Shown one piece after another: positions 42,444 to 53,326 of a stretch of DNA of 64,000 nucleotides. This DNA comes from Gammaproteobacteria bacterium (GTDB lineage: Bacteria > Pseudomonadota > Gammaproteobacteria > Burkholderiales > Rhodocyclaceae). The stretch covers positions 310,001 through 374,000 of the forward strand of contig JAHJPX010000007.1 in NCBI GenBank assembly GCA_018819515.1, in the 5' to 3' direction. The translations under genes were made by a program, and so were the position numbers. Positions within the stretch are counted from its first letter, which is position 1. Each line of letters begins with the position of its first letter. The notes beneath the pieces were generated by a model that worked only from the letters and a program-made list of their open reading frames with translations, was not told the DNA's origin and made no database searches.

Positions 42444-42958
42444 TTGGATCCCTCCTGTAGCAGGTACGCCGCAACCAGGCCGTTGATGACACCGAACACC
42501 AGCGCGAAAAGCGCGAACACGGGCACAAGATAGAAAACGCCGTCATGCGGTACCAGCCACACCCGCGCCAGCAATACTTGGCCGCCAATGTGGGCGAAAG
42601 CGGCAAGAATGCTCTGAGTGACGGAGCCGAACCAGCGCCGCGGCAAATGGCAGGCGAACGCGAGCACTGCGAGGCTGAGCAGGGCGCCGGTCAGGCTCAG
42701 AAAGAAACCCGGTGCCAGGAACTGGCCAACCAGCAGACTGCCGGCGACGACACGTAGCAGCGATACCCACGCAGCCTCGCGCCAGCCGTGGCGCGCAAGC
42801 ACGATCAGGACAACTATATTGGCAAGCCCCGGCTTGATGCCCGGCAACGGAGTGGGGATGGCGGCCTCCGCCACCGTCAGCACGATAGCCGCCGCTGCGT
42901 AGCGCGCCACCCGACGATCTGCGGCCAAAACCCGGAGTTCGATGGCGCCGGAAGTCAC
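42440..42958 (-). CDS. Gx transporter family membrane protein
   Basis: A 172-residue protein with about five helices, matching the Gx transporter/heptaprenyl diphosphate synthase component I family: EAAIPTPLPGIKPGLANIVV (about 33-52) is the diagnostic segment, as in ECF-like substrate-binding membrane proteins. The start is uncertain: GTG at 42958 gives the usual length; a GTG near 42910 (VARYAAAA) is an alternative. It is the upstream member of a two-gene unit with ubiX. Transport substrate unknown; quinone or isoprenoid precursors are guesses only. Confidence 0.78.
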   Translation of the reverse strand: MTSGAIELRVLAADRRVARYAAAAIVLTVAEAAIPTPLPGIKPGLANIVVLIVLARHGWREAAWVSLLRVVAGSLLVGQFLAPGFFLSLTGALLSLAVLAFACHLPRRWFGSVTQSILAAFAHIGGQVLLARVWLVPHDGVFYLVPVFALFALVFGVINGLVAAYLLQEGSN

Positions 42959-43004
42959 CTTGTCAATCTTTGCAAAACCGGCGCCGGCTGCAACATCGTT
43001 GCCA

Positions 43005-43010
43005 TATAAT
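43005..43010 (+). promoter_or_regulatory. Candidate -10 element for the fimV-like gene
   Basis: TATAAT at 43005-43010 on the plus strand, about 93 nt before the GTG at 43103. The -35 is poor. Confidence 0.35.
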
Positions 43011-43102
43011 CGCCTGATGAAATGCTGCCAAATGTCATTGGTTGTGCAGCCGCACGTTGAGCGGCCACATCTCGACAACATTATGGGACTTTTTTTGTCA
43101 TC

Positions 43103-45505
43103 GTGACTTCCGCCCCCACCGTTCGCCCGGCAGATTTCGTCCCGCGACCTTCTCATCTTAGCAAGCGCCTGTGGCGCATTGCCGGATCTGCTGTTGGCGT
43201 GCTATCGGTCGCTTGGCCCTTCTCATGTTACGCACTTGGTCTGGGGCCACTGACCGGCGAAGCCATCATCGGTGAGCCGCTACGACTGGAAGTTCCGCTG
43301 TCCGGCACCCTCGACCAACGACTCGACGCCAGTTGCGTCAGTATACGGCGAAATCCCGATGGCATTGACGCTGAATATTTCCCGCGCGATCTTGTGGCCC
43401 ACCTCGACGGCCAGGAAAGCGTACCGACGGTAATGCTGGCATCCCGCTCCGCGGTACGCCAGCCGCTGGTGGAGTTCCGCATCTTCATCGCCTGCGGCTA
43501 CAACCTGTCGCATGATTATGTCCTGCTGACAACGCCGCGTCGCGCGCCTGTTCCCCCGGTCGTTACGGCACCGGCACCGGCTACCTCCGGGGTGACGCGA
43601 ATCGTCCCGGCAGCAACTGCGATGCCTGCGGCCACAGCGGTCGCAGCGCCGGTCCTCGGTTCCATCGGCCAGCTTCCCGACGGCATCCCTGGACAGAATA
43701 TCGTTCTCGACCGGGATATGACCCTCGAGCAGTTGGCCCAGAAGCACTTCCCCGGGCCGTTGCGCCAGCGGCGTTTCATGCGCTGGGTGGTCGAGGCCAA
43801 CCCGCAGTACTTCCCGGATGCGAAGAATCTGCGCCAGCAGCACCTGCCGGGTGGTGCATCGTTGGTCGTCCCGAAGGGAGTGCCACCGCGCCGTCCAGGC
43901 GATCATCTGGGCAATGTCACCCCCTTGGGCGAACCGATAGAACGGGTAGCCCAATCCTCCGGCAGCGCCCGAACGGGACTACCCGACGGCATCGCCGGCA
44001 AGGACTTCGTTGTCGACCACGACATGACGCTGGAAGAAGTCGCGCGCCTTCACTTCCCCGGCCCGTTGCGTCAAGGGCGCTTCATGCGCTGGGTGGTCGA
44101 GGCCAACCCGCAGTATTTTTCCGGTGTCGACACTTACGATCTCCGCGATCACACGCTGAAGCAGGGCGCGCATCTCGTTGTACCAGCCGGCGTCCCACCC
44201 CGCCGCCGCGGTGACCACCATGGCGAAGTCACGCCCTTGGGTGAAATGACCGAATATCTGGCGACCGGAAAGAAGCCGCCCCCGTCCGTGACGCAGGCCG
44301 TTCAGGGCGCCACCAAAGCCGCCGACGGCGCCGGAGACCGCCTGGTTGTCGGCGGAGGCATGACGGCTAGAAATATGAAGGAGGCCATGGCATTGGTCAA
44401 TCAGTTGACCGACATGATGGAGAACCAGCTCAGCACGCAGGACGCCTACATTGACAGGATCAAGCGACTCGAAACGACCTTTGACGAGCTGAACCAGCAA
44501 CTCAGTACGCTGAAGGAGCAGGCTGCGCAGAGCGAGGGACAATGGCGGAAGGCCCTGCAGGCGGAGAAATCGGCACGCGAGCGGGACGCCGAACGCGCGT
44601 GGTGGCAGTTGTTGATCGCTGCGGGACTCGGCGGCCTCGTCGTCGGTGTCGGCTTGTTGTTTGGCGCGCGCTTGCTGCCGAGCCGCAGTCAGGCGCTGGC
44701 GGACGATCTCGACGAACGCCTGGCCGACGATTCGGCCGGTGATTCGATCGAACCCGCCACGGACTATTCTCCGACCGTCGCAAAACCGACGGCCGCAATG
44801 CCCGTGACGGCCACCGTCAGCCGCCATGAAACGCCGGCGGAAGATCACGTGGTGGCGCCGACCGCCACCCCGCCGCGCACGGCGCCGCCGCTGGTCGAGT
44901 TCGGGTGGGACGACGATCCCGAGACGGCACCGCCGCCGACCTTCAAGGCTGCGGCAACGCCATCGAAGTCCCCACTCGCATCGGACGAAGGTCGCTCGTC
45001 CCCCGCGCAGAGTGGTCATATCGATTTCGTTCTGCCTGTCAGCATCACGGGCACGCCCGACCAGGAACCGAGCGACCCCGCGACTGCGGCCATCGAGCTG
45101 GCGAACATCATGACGTCGATGGGCCTCACCGAGGCGGCAGCCCAAACCCTGGTCGAGCATATCCGCGAGAACCCGCGCGAGTCGTTGCCTCAATGGTTGA
45201 AGCTGCTCGAAATCCACCGCCTGAATGGTAACCGCGACGAATTCGAACGATCCGCATCGGAGCTGAAGCAGCATTTCAACGTCCAACCGGATGAGTGGAA
45301 TTCCGGCGGCAGCCACGGACGCCTGTCGCTAGAGGCCTATCCACACATCCGGTCGCAGATTGTCCGCCTGTGGCGGAAACCGGATTGCGTGGCCTTGCTA
45401 CGGGCCTTGCTGTTTGATAACCGTGAGGGAACCCGCCTCGGTTTTCCGCTGGCGGTCGCCGAGGAAATCCTGCTCCTCATCGCCATACTCGACAGCAGCA
45501 AATGA
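43103..45505 (+). CDS. FimV-like peptidoglycan-hub protein
   Basis: An 800-residue protein. The N-terminal secreted domain starts ALGLGPLTGEAIIGEPLRLEV after a signal anchor (about 28-45), as in FimV. Two copies of a ~100-residue module follow (about 191-278 and 293-382), each with LPDGI...MTLE...FPGPLRQ..RFMRWVVEANPQYF and LVVP.GVPPRR; these are LysM-like wall-binding units. A coiled coil (about 430-500) and a membrane helix (LLIAAGLGGLVVGVGLLFGA, about 505-525) lead to an acidic cytoplasmic part with a final helical repeat domain (IELANIMTSMGLTEAAAQTL, about 672). It should organise type IV pili at the pole. GTG start has no strong ribosome site. Confidence 0.85.
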   Translation: MTSAPTVRPADFVPRPSHLSKRLWRIAGSAVGVLSVAWPFSCYALGLGPLTGEAIIGEPLRLEVPLSGTLDQRLDASCVSIRRNPDGIDAEYFPRDLVAHLDGQESVPTVMLASRSAVRQPLVEFRIFIACGYNLSHDYVLLTTPRRAPVPPVVTAPAPATSGVTRIVPAATAMPAATAVAAPVLGSIGQLPDGIPGQNIVLDRDMTLEQLAQKHFPGPLRQRRFMRWVVEANPQYFPDAKNLRQQHLPGGASLVVPKGVPPRRPGDHLGNVTPLGEPIERVAQSSGSARTGLPDGIAGKDFVVDHDMTLEEVARLHFPGPLRQGRFMRWVVEANPQYFSGVDTYDLRDHTLKQGAHLVVPAGVPPRRRGDHHGEVTPLGEMTEYLATGKKPPPSVTQAVQGATKAADGAGDRLVVGGGMTARNMKEAMALVNQLTDMMENQLSTQDAYIDRIKRLETTFDELNQQLSTLKEQAAQSEGQWRKALQAEKSARERDAERAWWQLLIAAGLGGLVVGVGLLFGARLLPSRSQALADDLDERLADDSAGDSIEPATDYSPTVAKPTAAMPVTATVSRHETPAEDHVVAPTATPPRTAPPLVEFGWDDDPETAPPPTFKAAATPSKSPLASDEGRSSPAQSGHIDFVLPVSITGTPDQEPSDPATAAIELANIMTSMGLTEAAAQTLVEHIRENPRESLPQWLKLLEIHRLNGNRDEFERSASELKQHFNVQPDEWNSGGSHGRLSLEAYPHIRSQIVRLWRKPDCVALLRALLFDNREGTRLGFPLAVAEEILLLIAILDSSK

Positions 45506-46716
45506 GTCCTTCAGTATTTGAAGTCTCCGTCTCCGCCGACGGCATGGTGGAGCCAGGCAAGGGCATTCTCGCCGTGTTCGTTCCCGCCAGCGACGGTTCG
45601 TCGCCGCTGGTCGTCGCCGGTTGCGATCCCCGCCACAATCCGGGCAAGCCTATCGAAGGACTGGCCGGGCCCGTCTTTCTCCATGTCCGGACAGCGCTTG
45701 CAGACCCGACGGGTTTACGCTGGGTCGTCGTCGACAACTGGGGACGCTTCTTCGAGGCATTGCCGCACTGGGCGGACTGCGGCCAGAAAGCACCAGTCCT
45801 GGAATTCAAGCGCTTCCCGGGCGGGGTCGGCATCGACGCCTTCAGCAAGGAAATGGGCGCATCGGGCGATGCGGCGCTCGAGCTGCTATCCACCATCGTC
45901 GAAGGCGGGATTCCCGAAACGGTTCCCGTCAGCGCGCGCCAGTTTCTCGAAACCATCGAGCTTCACGGCAATCTTCCCGCGCCCGGCGCACTGTTCCGCG
46001 TAGTACAGGCAGCCGCGCTGACCGGTGACGTTACGGCAGCGACTCGTGGCATTCAGGCTGACCCCGTCATTTCGGCGACCTTGATCAATTACGCCAACGC
46101 CGCCGCCTTCATCCGTGCAGGCAAGACGGCTTCGGTATCTGAGGCCATTCAGCGCCTGGGCCTGGATCAGGTTCGCCGCGTGGTGTTCGTGGCCGAGATG
46201 ATGGCGAAGTACCAGAAGGGCGCGTGCGCCACGTTCGACTACAAGGCCTACTGGCACAACGCCGTCGCGACCGGCGCGGCGATGCGGGGCCTGATGGAAT
46301 CGTTCGAGATTCCGACGCGGCTCGCCGACGACGGATTCACCACCGGCCTGGTATCGGGAATGGGCTGGCTGGCCATCGCCGAGACATATCCGAACCTCAT
46401 GTCCGACTACATCAAGCTGTCGGCAGGGCGAAACGCAACCTCCAAAGCGAAACTGCAAAGGGAAGTGTTCCCCGCATCCATCGCCGAAGTGACGGCCACC
46501 TACCTGGCGCGCTTCGATTTTCCGGAAACCATCCGTTCAGCCATCACCGGCGTCCCGACGAGGGACGGCTGGGCCTGGTTCGACTGCCTAGCCAGCGCGT
46601 CACGCGTCGCGCAATCGCTGGCACCACTGCCTTTCCTGGCGTTTCCGCAAAACATCCCGGTTCCCGACCGCTGCCAAGACGAATGGCGGAACTGGCAGAG
46701 CCTGCTCAATAGTTGA
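45502..46716 (+). CDS. HDOD-domain protein
   Basis: A 404-residue protein coupled to the fimV-like gene by ATGA. The first ~125 residues are an unknown beta-rich domain; the HDOD domain (about 145-340) contains QADPVISATLINYANAAAF (about 185) and VSEAIQRLGLDQVRRVVFV (about 212), typical of HDOD signal-output domains that lack catalytic HD residues. Such proteins link to c-di-GMP or motility control, which fits its partner. It overlaps the convergent NusG-II gene by 11 nt. Confidence 0.87.
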   Translation: MSPSVFEVSVSADGMVEPGKGILAVFVPASDGSSPLVVAGCDPRHNPGKPIEGLAGPVFLHVRTALADPTGLRWVVVDNWGRFFEALPHWADCGQKAPVLEFKRFPGGVGIDAFSKEMGASGDAALELLSTIVEGGIPETVPVSARQFLETIELHGNLPAPGALFRVVQAAALTGDVTAATRGIQADPVISATLINYANAAAFIRAGKTASVSEAIQRLGLDQVRRVVFVAEMMAKYQKGACATFDYKAYWHNAVATGAAMRGLMESFEIPTRLADDGFTTGLVSGMGWLAIAETYPNLMSDYIKLSAGRNATSKAKLQREVFPASIAEVTATYLARFDFPETIRSAITGVPTRDGWAWFDCLASASRVAQSLAPLPFLAFPQNIPVPDRCQDEWRNWQSLLNS

Positions 46717-47083
46717 GCGAATCGTAGTTCGCGTCGCGACCGGTCAACATCAGACTAACGTGGTTCGGTGCGCAGATGGCAACCGCACCGCCGCGGCTGA
46801 GCCAGCCCTGGCGAACGCAATACTGCCGCGGACCCGGGTCGGAAAATACGCGCGCCCGGCCGGGCTGGATTTCGATCACGGTCGTGCCCATCGGTCCCGG
46901 TACGTCGATGCGCCGCGCGGCATCCAGCGGATACTCGGCAAATACCCGGCCGTCGATGCGGATCACCGCCTGATCGGCCTTGCCGCCGTGCCACAACAAC
47001 GGAAACGATGCCGCCACCACCACTGAGGCCACACCCGCGACCAGCCAGTCGCCGGGGCGGAGCAAAGTCAGCCACGGCGTCAC
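46706..47083 (-). CDS. NusG domain II-containing small membrane protein
   Basis: A 125-residue protein with one N-terminal helix (about 14-31) and an extracytoplasmic NusG-II-like domain, ending in the family motif CVRQGWLSRGGAVAICAPNHVSLMLTG (positions about 88-114). The GTG start and the first seven codons (MTPWLTLL) lie inside a dispersed-motif copy at 47061-47086. The two Cys in RQYCVRQG and AICAPN are conserved in this family. It overlaps rapZ by 4 nt. Function is not established. Confidence 0.82.
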   Translation of the reverse strand: MTPWLTLLRPGDWLVAGVASVVVAASFPLLWHGGKADQAVIRIDGRVFAEYPLDAARRIDVPGPMGTTVIEIQPGRARVFSDPGPRQYCVRQGWLSRGGAVAICAPNHVSLMLTGRDANYDSLNY

Positions 47084-47086
47084 GCC
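47061..47086 (+). repeat. Dispersed 26-bp motif over the start of the NusG-II gene
   Basis: 20 of 26 positions match. The GTG initiation codon (47083-47081) and the rapZ stop region lie inside it. Confidence 0.6.
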
Positions 47087-47931
47087 GATACCAGGCTGCG
47101 GTGGCGAACGAGGACGCGTACCGCGTCACGGAAGCGGGCCGCTAGCCGTTCGGCGATATAGACCGAGCGATGCTGGCCGCCGGTGCAGCCGAGTGCGATC
47201 GTCAGATAGGAGCGGTTGTCGCGGACGTAGGCGGGCAGCCAGTCGTCGACGAACTTGCCGATGTCGGCCACCATGCGCTGCACATCGGCATCCGCATCGA
47301 GGAAGGCGATCACGTCGGTGTCGAGCCCGGTTTGCGGCCGCAACAGCGGATCGTAGTGGGGGTTCGGCAAACAGCGGACATCGAACACCAGGTCGGCATC
47401 CATCGGCAGTCCGTGCTTGAAGCCGAACGATTCGAACATCAGGATCAGGCCCGCGCCGTTGTCGACCTCGACGAAATCCTTGACGAAGGCGCGCAGTCCG
47501 TTCGGCCGCAGGTTGCTTGTGTCGATGTGATGCCCGAGGCCCGCCAGCACGTCGAGCGCTTCACGCTCATGGGCGATCGCCTCGGCCAGCGTCGTGTCGT
47601 CGGCGGCCAGCGGATGGCGGCGGCGCGTTTCGGAAAAGCGCTGGATCAGGATGTCGTCGCGGGCATCGAGGAAGATGAAGCGCAGATCAATATCGCCGCC
47701 GGTAGACAGGTCGCGCAACTGCTGCGGCAGGAAGGTGGCGACATCGGTGCCGCCGCGCATGTCCATGGCCACCGCCGCACGTGCGTAACCGTCGCGGCCG
47801 AGCTGCTCGACGAGCTGCGGCAGTAACGGCAAGGGCAGGTTGTCGACGCAGAAGAAGCCCAGATCCTCGAGCGTATTGAGGACGATGGACTTGCCGGAAC
47901 CCGAAAGGCCGCTGATCAGGATGAGTTGCAT
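47080..47931 (-). CDS. rapZ: RNase adapter protein RapZ
   Basis: A 283-residue nucleotide-binding adapter. Walker A GLSGSGKS is at residues 8-15, FCVDNLPLPLLP near 31, and the C-terminal domain has CTGGQHRSVY near 247, which binds glucosamine-6-phosphate/RNA in E. coli RapZ, guiding RNase E to GlmZ. In betaproteobacteria its target is less clear. ATG 47931 directly precedes the P-loop strand; an upstream in-frame start overlaps the LysR gene's tail and is less likely. Confidence 0.94.
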   Translation of the reverse strand: MQLILISGLSGSGKSIVLNTLEDLGFFCVDNLPLPLLPQLVEQLGRDGYARAAVAMDMRGGTDVATFLPQQLRDLSTGGDIDLRFIFLDARDDILIQRFSETRRRHPLAADDTTLAEAIAHEREALDVLAGLGHHIDTSNLRPNGLRAFVKDFVEVDNGAGLILMFESFGFKHGLPMDADLVFDVRCLPNPHYDPLLRPQTGLDTDVIAFLDADADVQRMVADIGKFVDDWLPAYVRDNRSYLTIALGCTGGQHRSVYIAERLAARFRDAVRVLVRHRSLVSA

Positions 47932-47959
47932 GGTGCGAAGGATAGCCGAAGCTGGCGCC

Positions 47960-48880
47960 TCATCGTGTGACACCAGCCTCTTCAACTAGCCAGGCGATGA
48001 ACGCCTCCACCTCTGGGCGGGGCTTGCCCGCCACTCGCAGCAGGTAATAACCGCGCGAGGCGACGCGCTCGCGTGCTTCCATCAACGGTGCCAGCCGGCC
48101 CTCCTCGATCAACCGCCGCACCAGCGGCCCGCGGCCAAGTGCAATGCCCTGGCCGTCGGCGGCGGCGCGGATCAACTGATCGTACTGGTTGAACTGGGTC
48201 AGCGCCTTGGGCCGCGCCTTTTCCAATCCCAACGACACCAGCCATGGCGACCAGTCGAGGCCCGGCGTCGGCTCGCCCGTATAGCCGAGCAGCGTCACCT
48301 TTGCCAGATCCGCCGCGGTCGGTGCCGCCGGGAATGCCGCTGCGATGGCCGGCGCGGCAACCGGGAACACCACCTCGTCGAACAGTAACGCCGCGCCCGG
48401 CGGCATCAGTTCCGGCGGGCCGTAGCGCAAGGCGATGTCGACCTCCTCGCGCGCCAGGTCGACGCTGCGGTTGTCGGCGGAAAGGCGCACGTCGACATCC
48501 GGATGGCGCTCCTGAAAACTGCCCAGGCGCGGGACCAGCCACAGCGCGGCGATGCTGATCGCCGCCGACACTGTCACCCGCGGCCGCCGCTGGCCGGCAC
48601 GCAATCCGGCGCAAACCTCGGCTAGATCGGCCAGTGCCTGCGCCGCCGCACGGTGCAGGTGCTCACCCTCCGCCGTCAGCGTCAGCTTGCGCACGCCGCG
48701 TACGAACAGGCGTACGCCCAGTTGCACTTCCAGCGTCTGCACCTGGCGGCTGATCGCCGACTGCGTCAGCGACAGTTCCGCCGCCGCGCGCGTGAAGCTC
48801 AGGTGCCTGGCTGCCGCGTCGAAGCCCTTCAACGCGTCGAGCGGCGGTAGGCGGCGCAGCGGGTTATCCATGCGATTCAC
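47960..48880 (-). CDS. LysR-family transcriptional regulator (GcvA-like)
   Basis: A 306-residue regulator. The winged helix is LSFTRAAAELSLTQSAISRQVQTLE (about 27-51) and the substrate-binding domain includes RYGPPELMPPGAALLFDEV (about 151-169), resembling the GcvA branch. The start may be GTG at 48880 or ATG at 48871; the latter gives MDNPLRRLPPLDAL. It is divergent from the DUF2917-isochorismatase-tautomerase operon with 103 nt between, and so probably controls it. DUF2917 genes are commonly next to such regulators. Confidence 0.9.
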   Translation of the reverse strand: MNRMDNPLRRLPPLDALKGFDAAARHLSFTRAAAELSLTQSAISRQVQTLEVQLGVRLFVRGVRKLTLTAEGEHLHRAAAQALADLAEVCAGLRAGQRRPRVTVSAAISIAALWLVPRLGSFQERHPDVDVRLSADNRSVDLAREEVDIALRYGPPELMPPGAALLFDEVVFPVAAPAIAAAFPAAPTAADLAKVTLLGYTGEPTPGLDWSPWLVSLGLEKARPKALTQFNQYDQLIRAAADGQGIALGRGPLVRRLIEEGRLAPLMEARERVASRGYYLLRVAGKPRPEVEAFIAWLVEEAGVTR

Positions 48881-48983
48881 TCATCCATGCGATTCCGTTT
48901 TTCCGTTTGTTAGTCTTTCTTTAGGCCACTACATTGCATCCAGGCGCCACACACATGCGCTTTCTGCATGAAAGGATACAAAT

Positions 48984-49331
48984 ATGAGCGATACTCTGCA
49001 AGTCCGGCGATTCGTCCTCGACACCCGCGAACTGGTGGTCATCGACGATGCCCGCGATCAGTTGCTTAGCTGTGAGGCCGGCGAACTCTGGATCACCCAG
49101 GACGGCGACCGGCGCGACGTCATCCTGCCGCCCGGCCACCGCTGGCGTGTCCGCAGCAACCGGACGGTCGTGGTTTCGGCGCTGAAGCCTTCCGTGCTCG
49201 GCATCGCCGCCGCACGGGCCGGCAGCGCAATTGCGTGGCCCTGCCGCCGCGATGCCGAATCGGTCCTGACGCGCATCCGGCGTTGGCGCTTTCCTGCGCT
49301 GGCCAGCTTCCCCGCCTCCCACATCCTCTAG
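48984..49331 (+). CDS. DUF2917 protein
   Basis: A 115-residue small protein of the DUF2917 family, a short cupin-like beta domain with GELWITQDGDRRDVILPPG (about 32-50). No catalytic residues are evident. ATG 48984 has GAAAGGA upstream at 48970. It is the first gene of the operon facing the LysR gene. The C-terminal third is Arg/Ala-rich. Confidence 0.8.
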   Translation: MSDTLQVRRFVLDTRELVVIDDARDQLLSCEAGELWITQDGDRRDVILPPGHRWRVRSNRTVVVSALKPSVLGIAAARAGSAIAWPCRRDAESVLTRIRRWRFPALASFPASHIL

Positions 49332-49340
49332 GAGCATCGA

Positions 49341-49886
49341 ATGAAACGCGCCCTGCTGGTCATCGACGTCCAGAACGAGTACTTCAGCGGCGGCCTGCCG
49401 GTCAGCCACCCGGCGGGCAGCTTCGCCAACATCCTCGCCGCGATGGACGCCGCGCATCGCGCCGGCGTGCCCGTCGCCGTGATCCGCCATGGCAGCGCCG
49501 CACCGAATGCGCCGCTGTTCCGCAAGGGCGGTCACGAATGGGAACTGCATGCGGAGATCGCCAAACGGCCCTGCGACATCCTGATCGACAAGGAATGGCC
49601 GGACAGTTTTCAAGGCACCGGCCTGCGTGACTGGCTGACCGAGGTCGGCGCGAACACCCTCTGCATCGCCGGCTACATGACGCAGATGTGCTGCCAGACC
49701 ACCGCCTCGCGCGCCTGGCACCTCGGCTACCAGGTCGAATTCATCGCCGACGCCACCGGCACGCTCGACCGCCCCGGCTTCGCCGGCCCCGTCAGCGCCG
49801 ACGAACTCTATCGGTCTGTGCTCGCCACGCTGGCGCGTTTTACCCACGTGGTGAGCACCGCCGACTGGCTGAAGCGCATCGCCTGA
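49341..49886 (+). CDS. Isochorismatase-family cysteine hydrolase
   Basis: A 181-residue hydrolase. The catalytic triad can be placed: Asp of LLVIDVQNEYFSGG (about residue 9), Lys of LIDKEWPDSF (about 84) and Cys of GYMTQMCCQTTAS (about 116-117). The family covers isochorismatases, nicotinamidases and carbamoyl hydrolases; the substrate is not set. A ribosome site AGGAG (49331-49335) is close to the ATG. It is followed after 11 nt by the tautomerase gene. Confidence 0.9.
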   Translation: MKRALLVIDVQNEYFSGGLPVSHPAGSFANILAAMDAAHRAGVPVAVIRHGSAAPNAPLFRKGGHEWELHAEIAKRPCDILIDKEWPDSFQGTGLRDWLTEVGANTLCIAGYMTQMCCQTTASRAWHLGYQVEFIADATGTLDRPGFAGPVSADELYRSVLATLARFTHVVSTADWLKRIA

Positions 49887-49897
49887 AGGAGGCCGCC

Positions 49898-50299
49898 ATG
49901 CCCTTTCTCGACGTAAGAGTCAGCCGTGGTGGTACGCCGGATAGCGCTGCAGAAATCGCCACGGAGCTGAAGCGACTCACCCACGAACTGCTCGGCAAGA
50001 AGCGCGAGGTCACTGCCGTGGCCATCGACTGGCTGCCGACCGAGCAATGGTTCATCGGCGGCGAGTCGATTGCCGCATCGAACCTGCGCTCCTTCTTCCT
50101 CAAGATCGAAATCACCACCGGCACCAATACCAAGGACCAGAAGGCCGCCTTTGTCGCCGCTGCGTTCGCTGCGATGGAGAAACTGCTCGGCCCGCTGGCA
50201 CCGGCCAGCTACGTCGTCATCCAGGAAGTCCCCGCCGATGCCTGGGGCTACGCGGGGCGGACGCAGGAAAATCGCTACATCGAGGGCAAACGGCTTTAG
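49898..50299 (+). CDS. 4-oxalocrotonate tautomerase-like protein
   Basis: A 133-residue tautomerase-superfamily protein with the catalytic Pro directly after the initiator Met (MPFLDV). AAGGAGG precedes the ATG at 49898. It is twice the length of the classical 4-OT and has a second half with ITTGTNTKDQKAAFVAAAF (about 72-90) and PASYVVIQEVPADAWGYAG (about 103-121). A 23/26 copy of the dispersed motif at 49913-49938 encodes RVSRGGTP at residues 6-14, on strand 1 close to the active site. Overall length seems unchanged against relatives I remember. Confidence 0.88.
   Translation: MPFLDVRVSRGGTPDSAAEIATELKRLTHELLGKKREVTAVAIDWLPTEQWFIGGESIAASNLRSFFLKIEITTGTNTKDQKAAFVAAAFAAMEKLLGPLAPASYVVIQEVPADAWGYAGRTQENRYIEGKRL
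49913..49938 (+). repeat. Dispersed 26-bp motif inside the tautomerase gene
   Basis: 23 of 26 positions match; encodes RVSRGGTP six residues from the catalytic Pro. Confidence 0.85.
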
Positions 50300-50309
50300 G
50301 CGGTTACCA

Positions 50310-51212
50310 TCACCGCTTCGCCAGTAGCGCCCGACCCGCCTTTGAACCGGTCTCGCGACCGATCCGGTGGCTGATCCACTCGCCCGTCTGGGCCAGCGCC
50401 ACGAGGTCGACGCCGGTTTCGACACCCAGCCCGCGCATCAGCCAGACGACATCCTCGGTGGCGACGTTGCCCGACGCGCCTGCGGCATAAGGGCAGCCGC
50501 CGAGGCCGGCAATCGAAGAGTCGAATACCGCCACGCCCGTCTCCAGCGCCGCGCTGATGTTGGCGACGGCCATGCCGTAGGTGTCGTGGAAATGACCGGC
50601 CAGGCGAGCCATCGGCACGCGCTGCGTCACGGCGTCGATCATGGCGCGCGTCGCGTCCGGCGTGCCGACACCGATGGTGTCGCCCAACGAAATCTCGTAG
50701 CAGCCCATGTCGTACAACGCCGCCGCCACCTCGGCCACGGTCGCAGGCGCGACCGCACCCTGATATGGGCATCCGAGCACGCAGGAGACGTAGCCGCGCA
50801 CCTTCACGTTAGCCGTCTGCGCCGCCGCGACGACCGGCCGGAAGCGATCGAGCGACTCCGCGATACTGCAATTGATGTTCTTCTGCGAGAAGGCTTCGGA
50901 CGCTGCGCCGAACACCGCGATCTCCTGCGCGCCAACGGCCAGCGCGGCCTCGAAGCCCTTCATGTTCGGCACCAGCACCGGGTAGCTCACGCCGTCACGA
51001 CGCTCGAGTGCCCGCATCAACTCGGCGCTGTCGGCCATTTGCGGCACCCACTTTGGCGACACGAAGGCGGTCGCCTCGATGGTCTTCAATCCGCAGGCGG
51101 CGAGACGGGATATCAGTTCGAGCTTGATCGCCGTCGGCACGAGTTGCTTCTCGTTCTGCAAGCCGTCACGCGGCCCGACTTCAACGATGCGCACCCCGCG
51201 AGGTCGCACCAT
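50310..51212 (-). CDS. liuE: Hydroxymethylglutaryl-CoA lyase
   Basis: A 300-residue DRE-TIM metallolyase that splits HMG-CoA into acetoacetate and acetyl-CoA, the last step of leucine breakdown. VEVGPRDGLQNEK (about 11-23) is the catalytic Arg/Asp loop, GDTIGVGTPD (about 195) and the metal HFHDTYGMAVANI (about 221), and the active-site Cys in GLGGCPYAAGASGN (about 254-267). It is the last gene of the liu operon; a large imperfect palindrome lies between it and liuD. It converges on the tautomerase with an 11-nt gap. Confidence 0.95.
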   Translation of the reverse strand: MVRPRGVRIVEVGPRDGLQNEKQLVPTAIKLELISRLAACGLKTIEATAFVSPKWVPQMADSAELMRALERRDGVSYPVLVPNMKGFEAALAVGAQEIAVFGAASEAFSQKNINCSIAESLDRFRPVVAAAQTANVKVRGYVSCVLGCPYQGAVAPATVAEVAAALYDMGCYEISLGDTIGVGTPDATRAMIDAVTQRVPMARLAGHFHDTYGMAVANISAALETGVAVFDSSIAGLGGCPYAAGASGNVATEDVVWLMRGLGVETGVDLVALAQTGEWISHRIGRETGSKAGRALLAKR

Positions 51213-51266
51213 CTACGTCGCCTCCTTGGGTTCGGCGATGTTCCAGGCACCCTTACGTCGGCGACT

Positions 51267-51325
51267 GGCGCCATGAATGGGCGCTACGCCCCCGCTCTCT
51301 ACGTTCGCGGGGCCCCCTCCGCTAT

Positions 51326-51335
<10 letters not shown>
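51267..51335. repeat. Large imperfect palindrome between liuD and liuE
   Basis: Outer arms 51267-51282 (GGCGCCATGAATGGGC) and 51320-51335 (CGCTATTCATGACGCC) pair over about 13 of 16 positions; inner CCCCCGC (51290-51296) and GCGGGG near 51306-51312 can pair as well. The right arm contains the stop codon of liuD. The rest of the 113-nt gap shows only the liuE ribosome site (GGAGG). Confidence 0.6.

Positions 51336-53318
<1,983 letters not shown>

Positions 53319-53326
<8 letters not shown>

Noticed and set aside
44812..44836. GTCAGCCG...ACGCC in the fimV-like gene (peptide VSRHETP) as a motif copy
   Set aside because: Seven or more mismatches in the middle; within a low-complexity linker.
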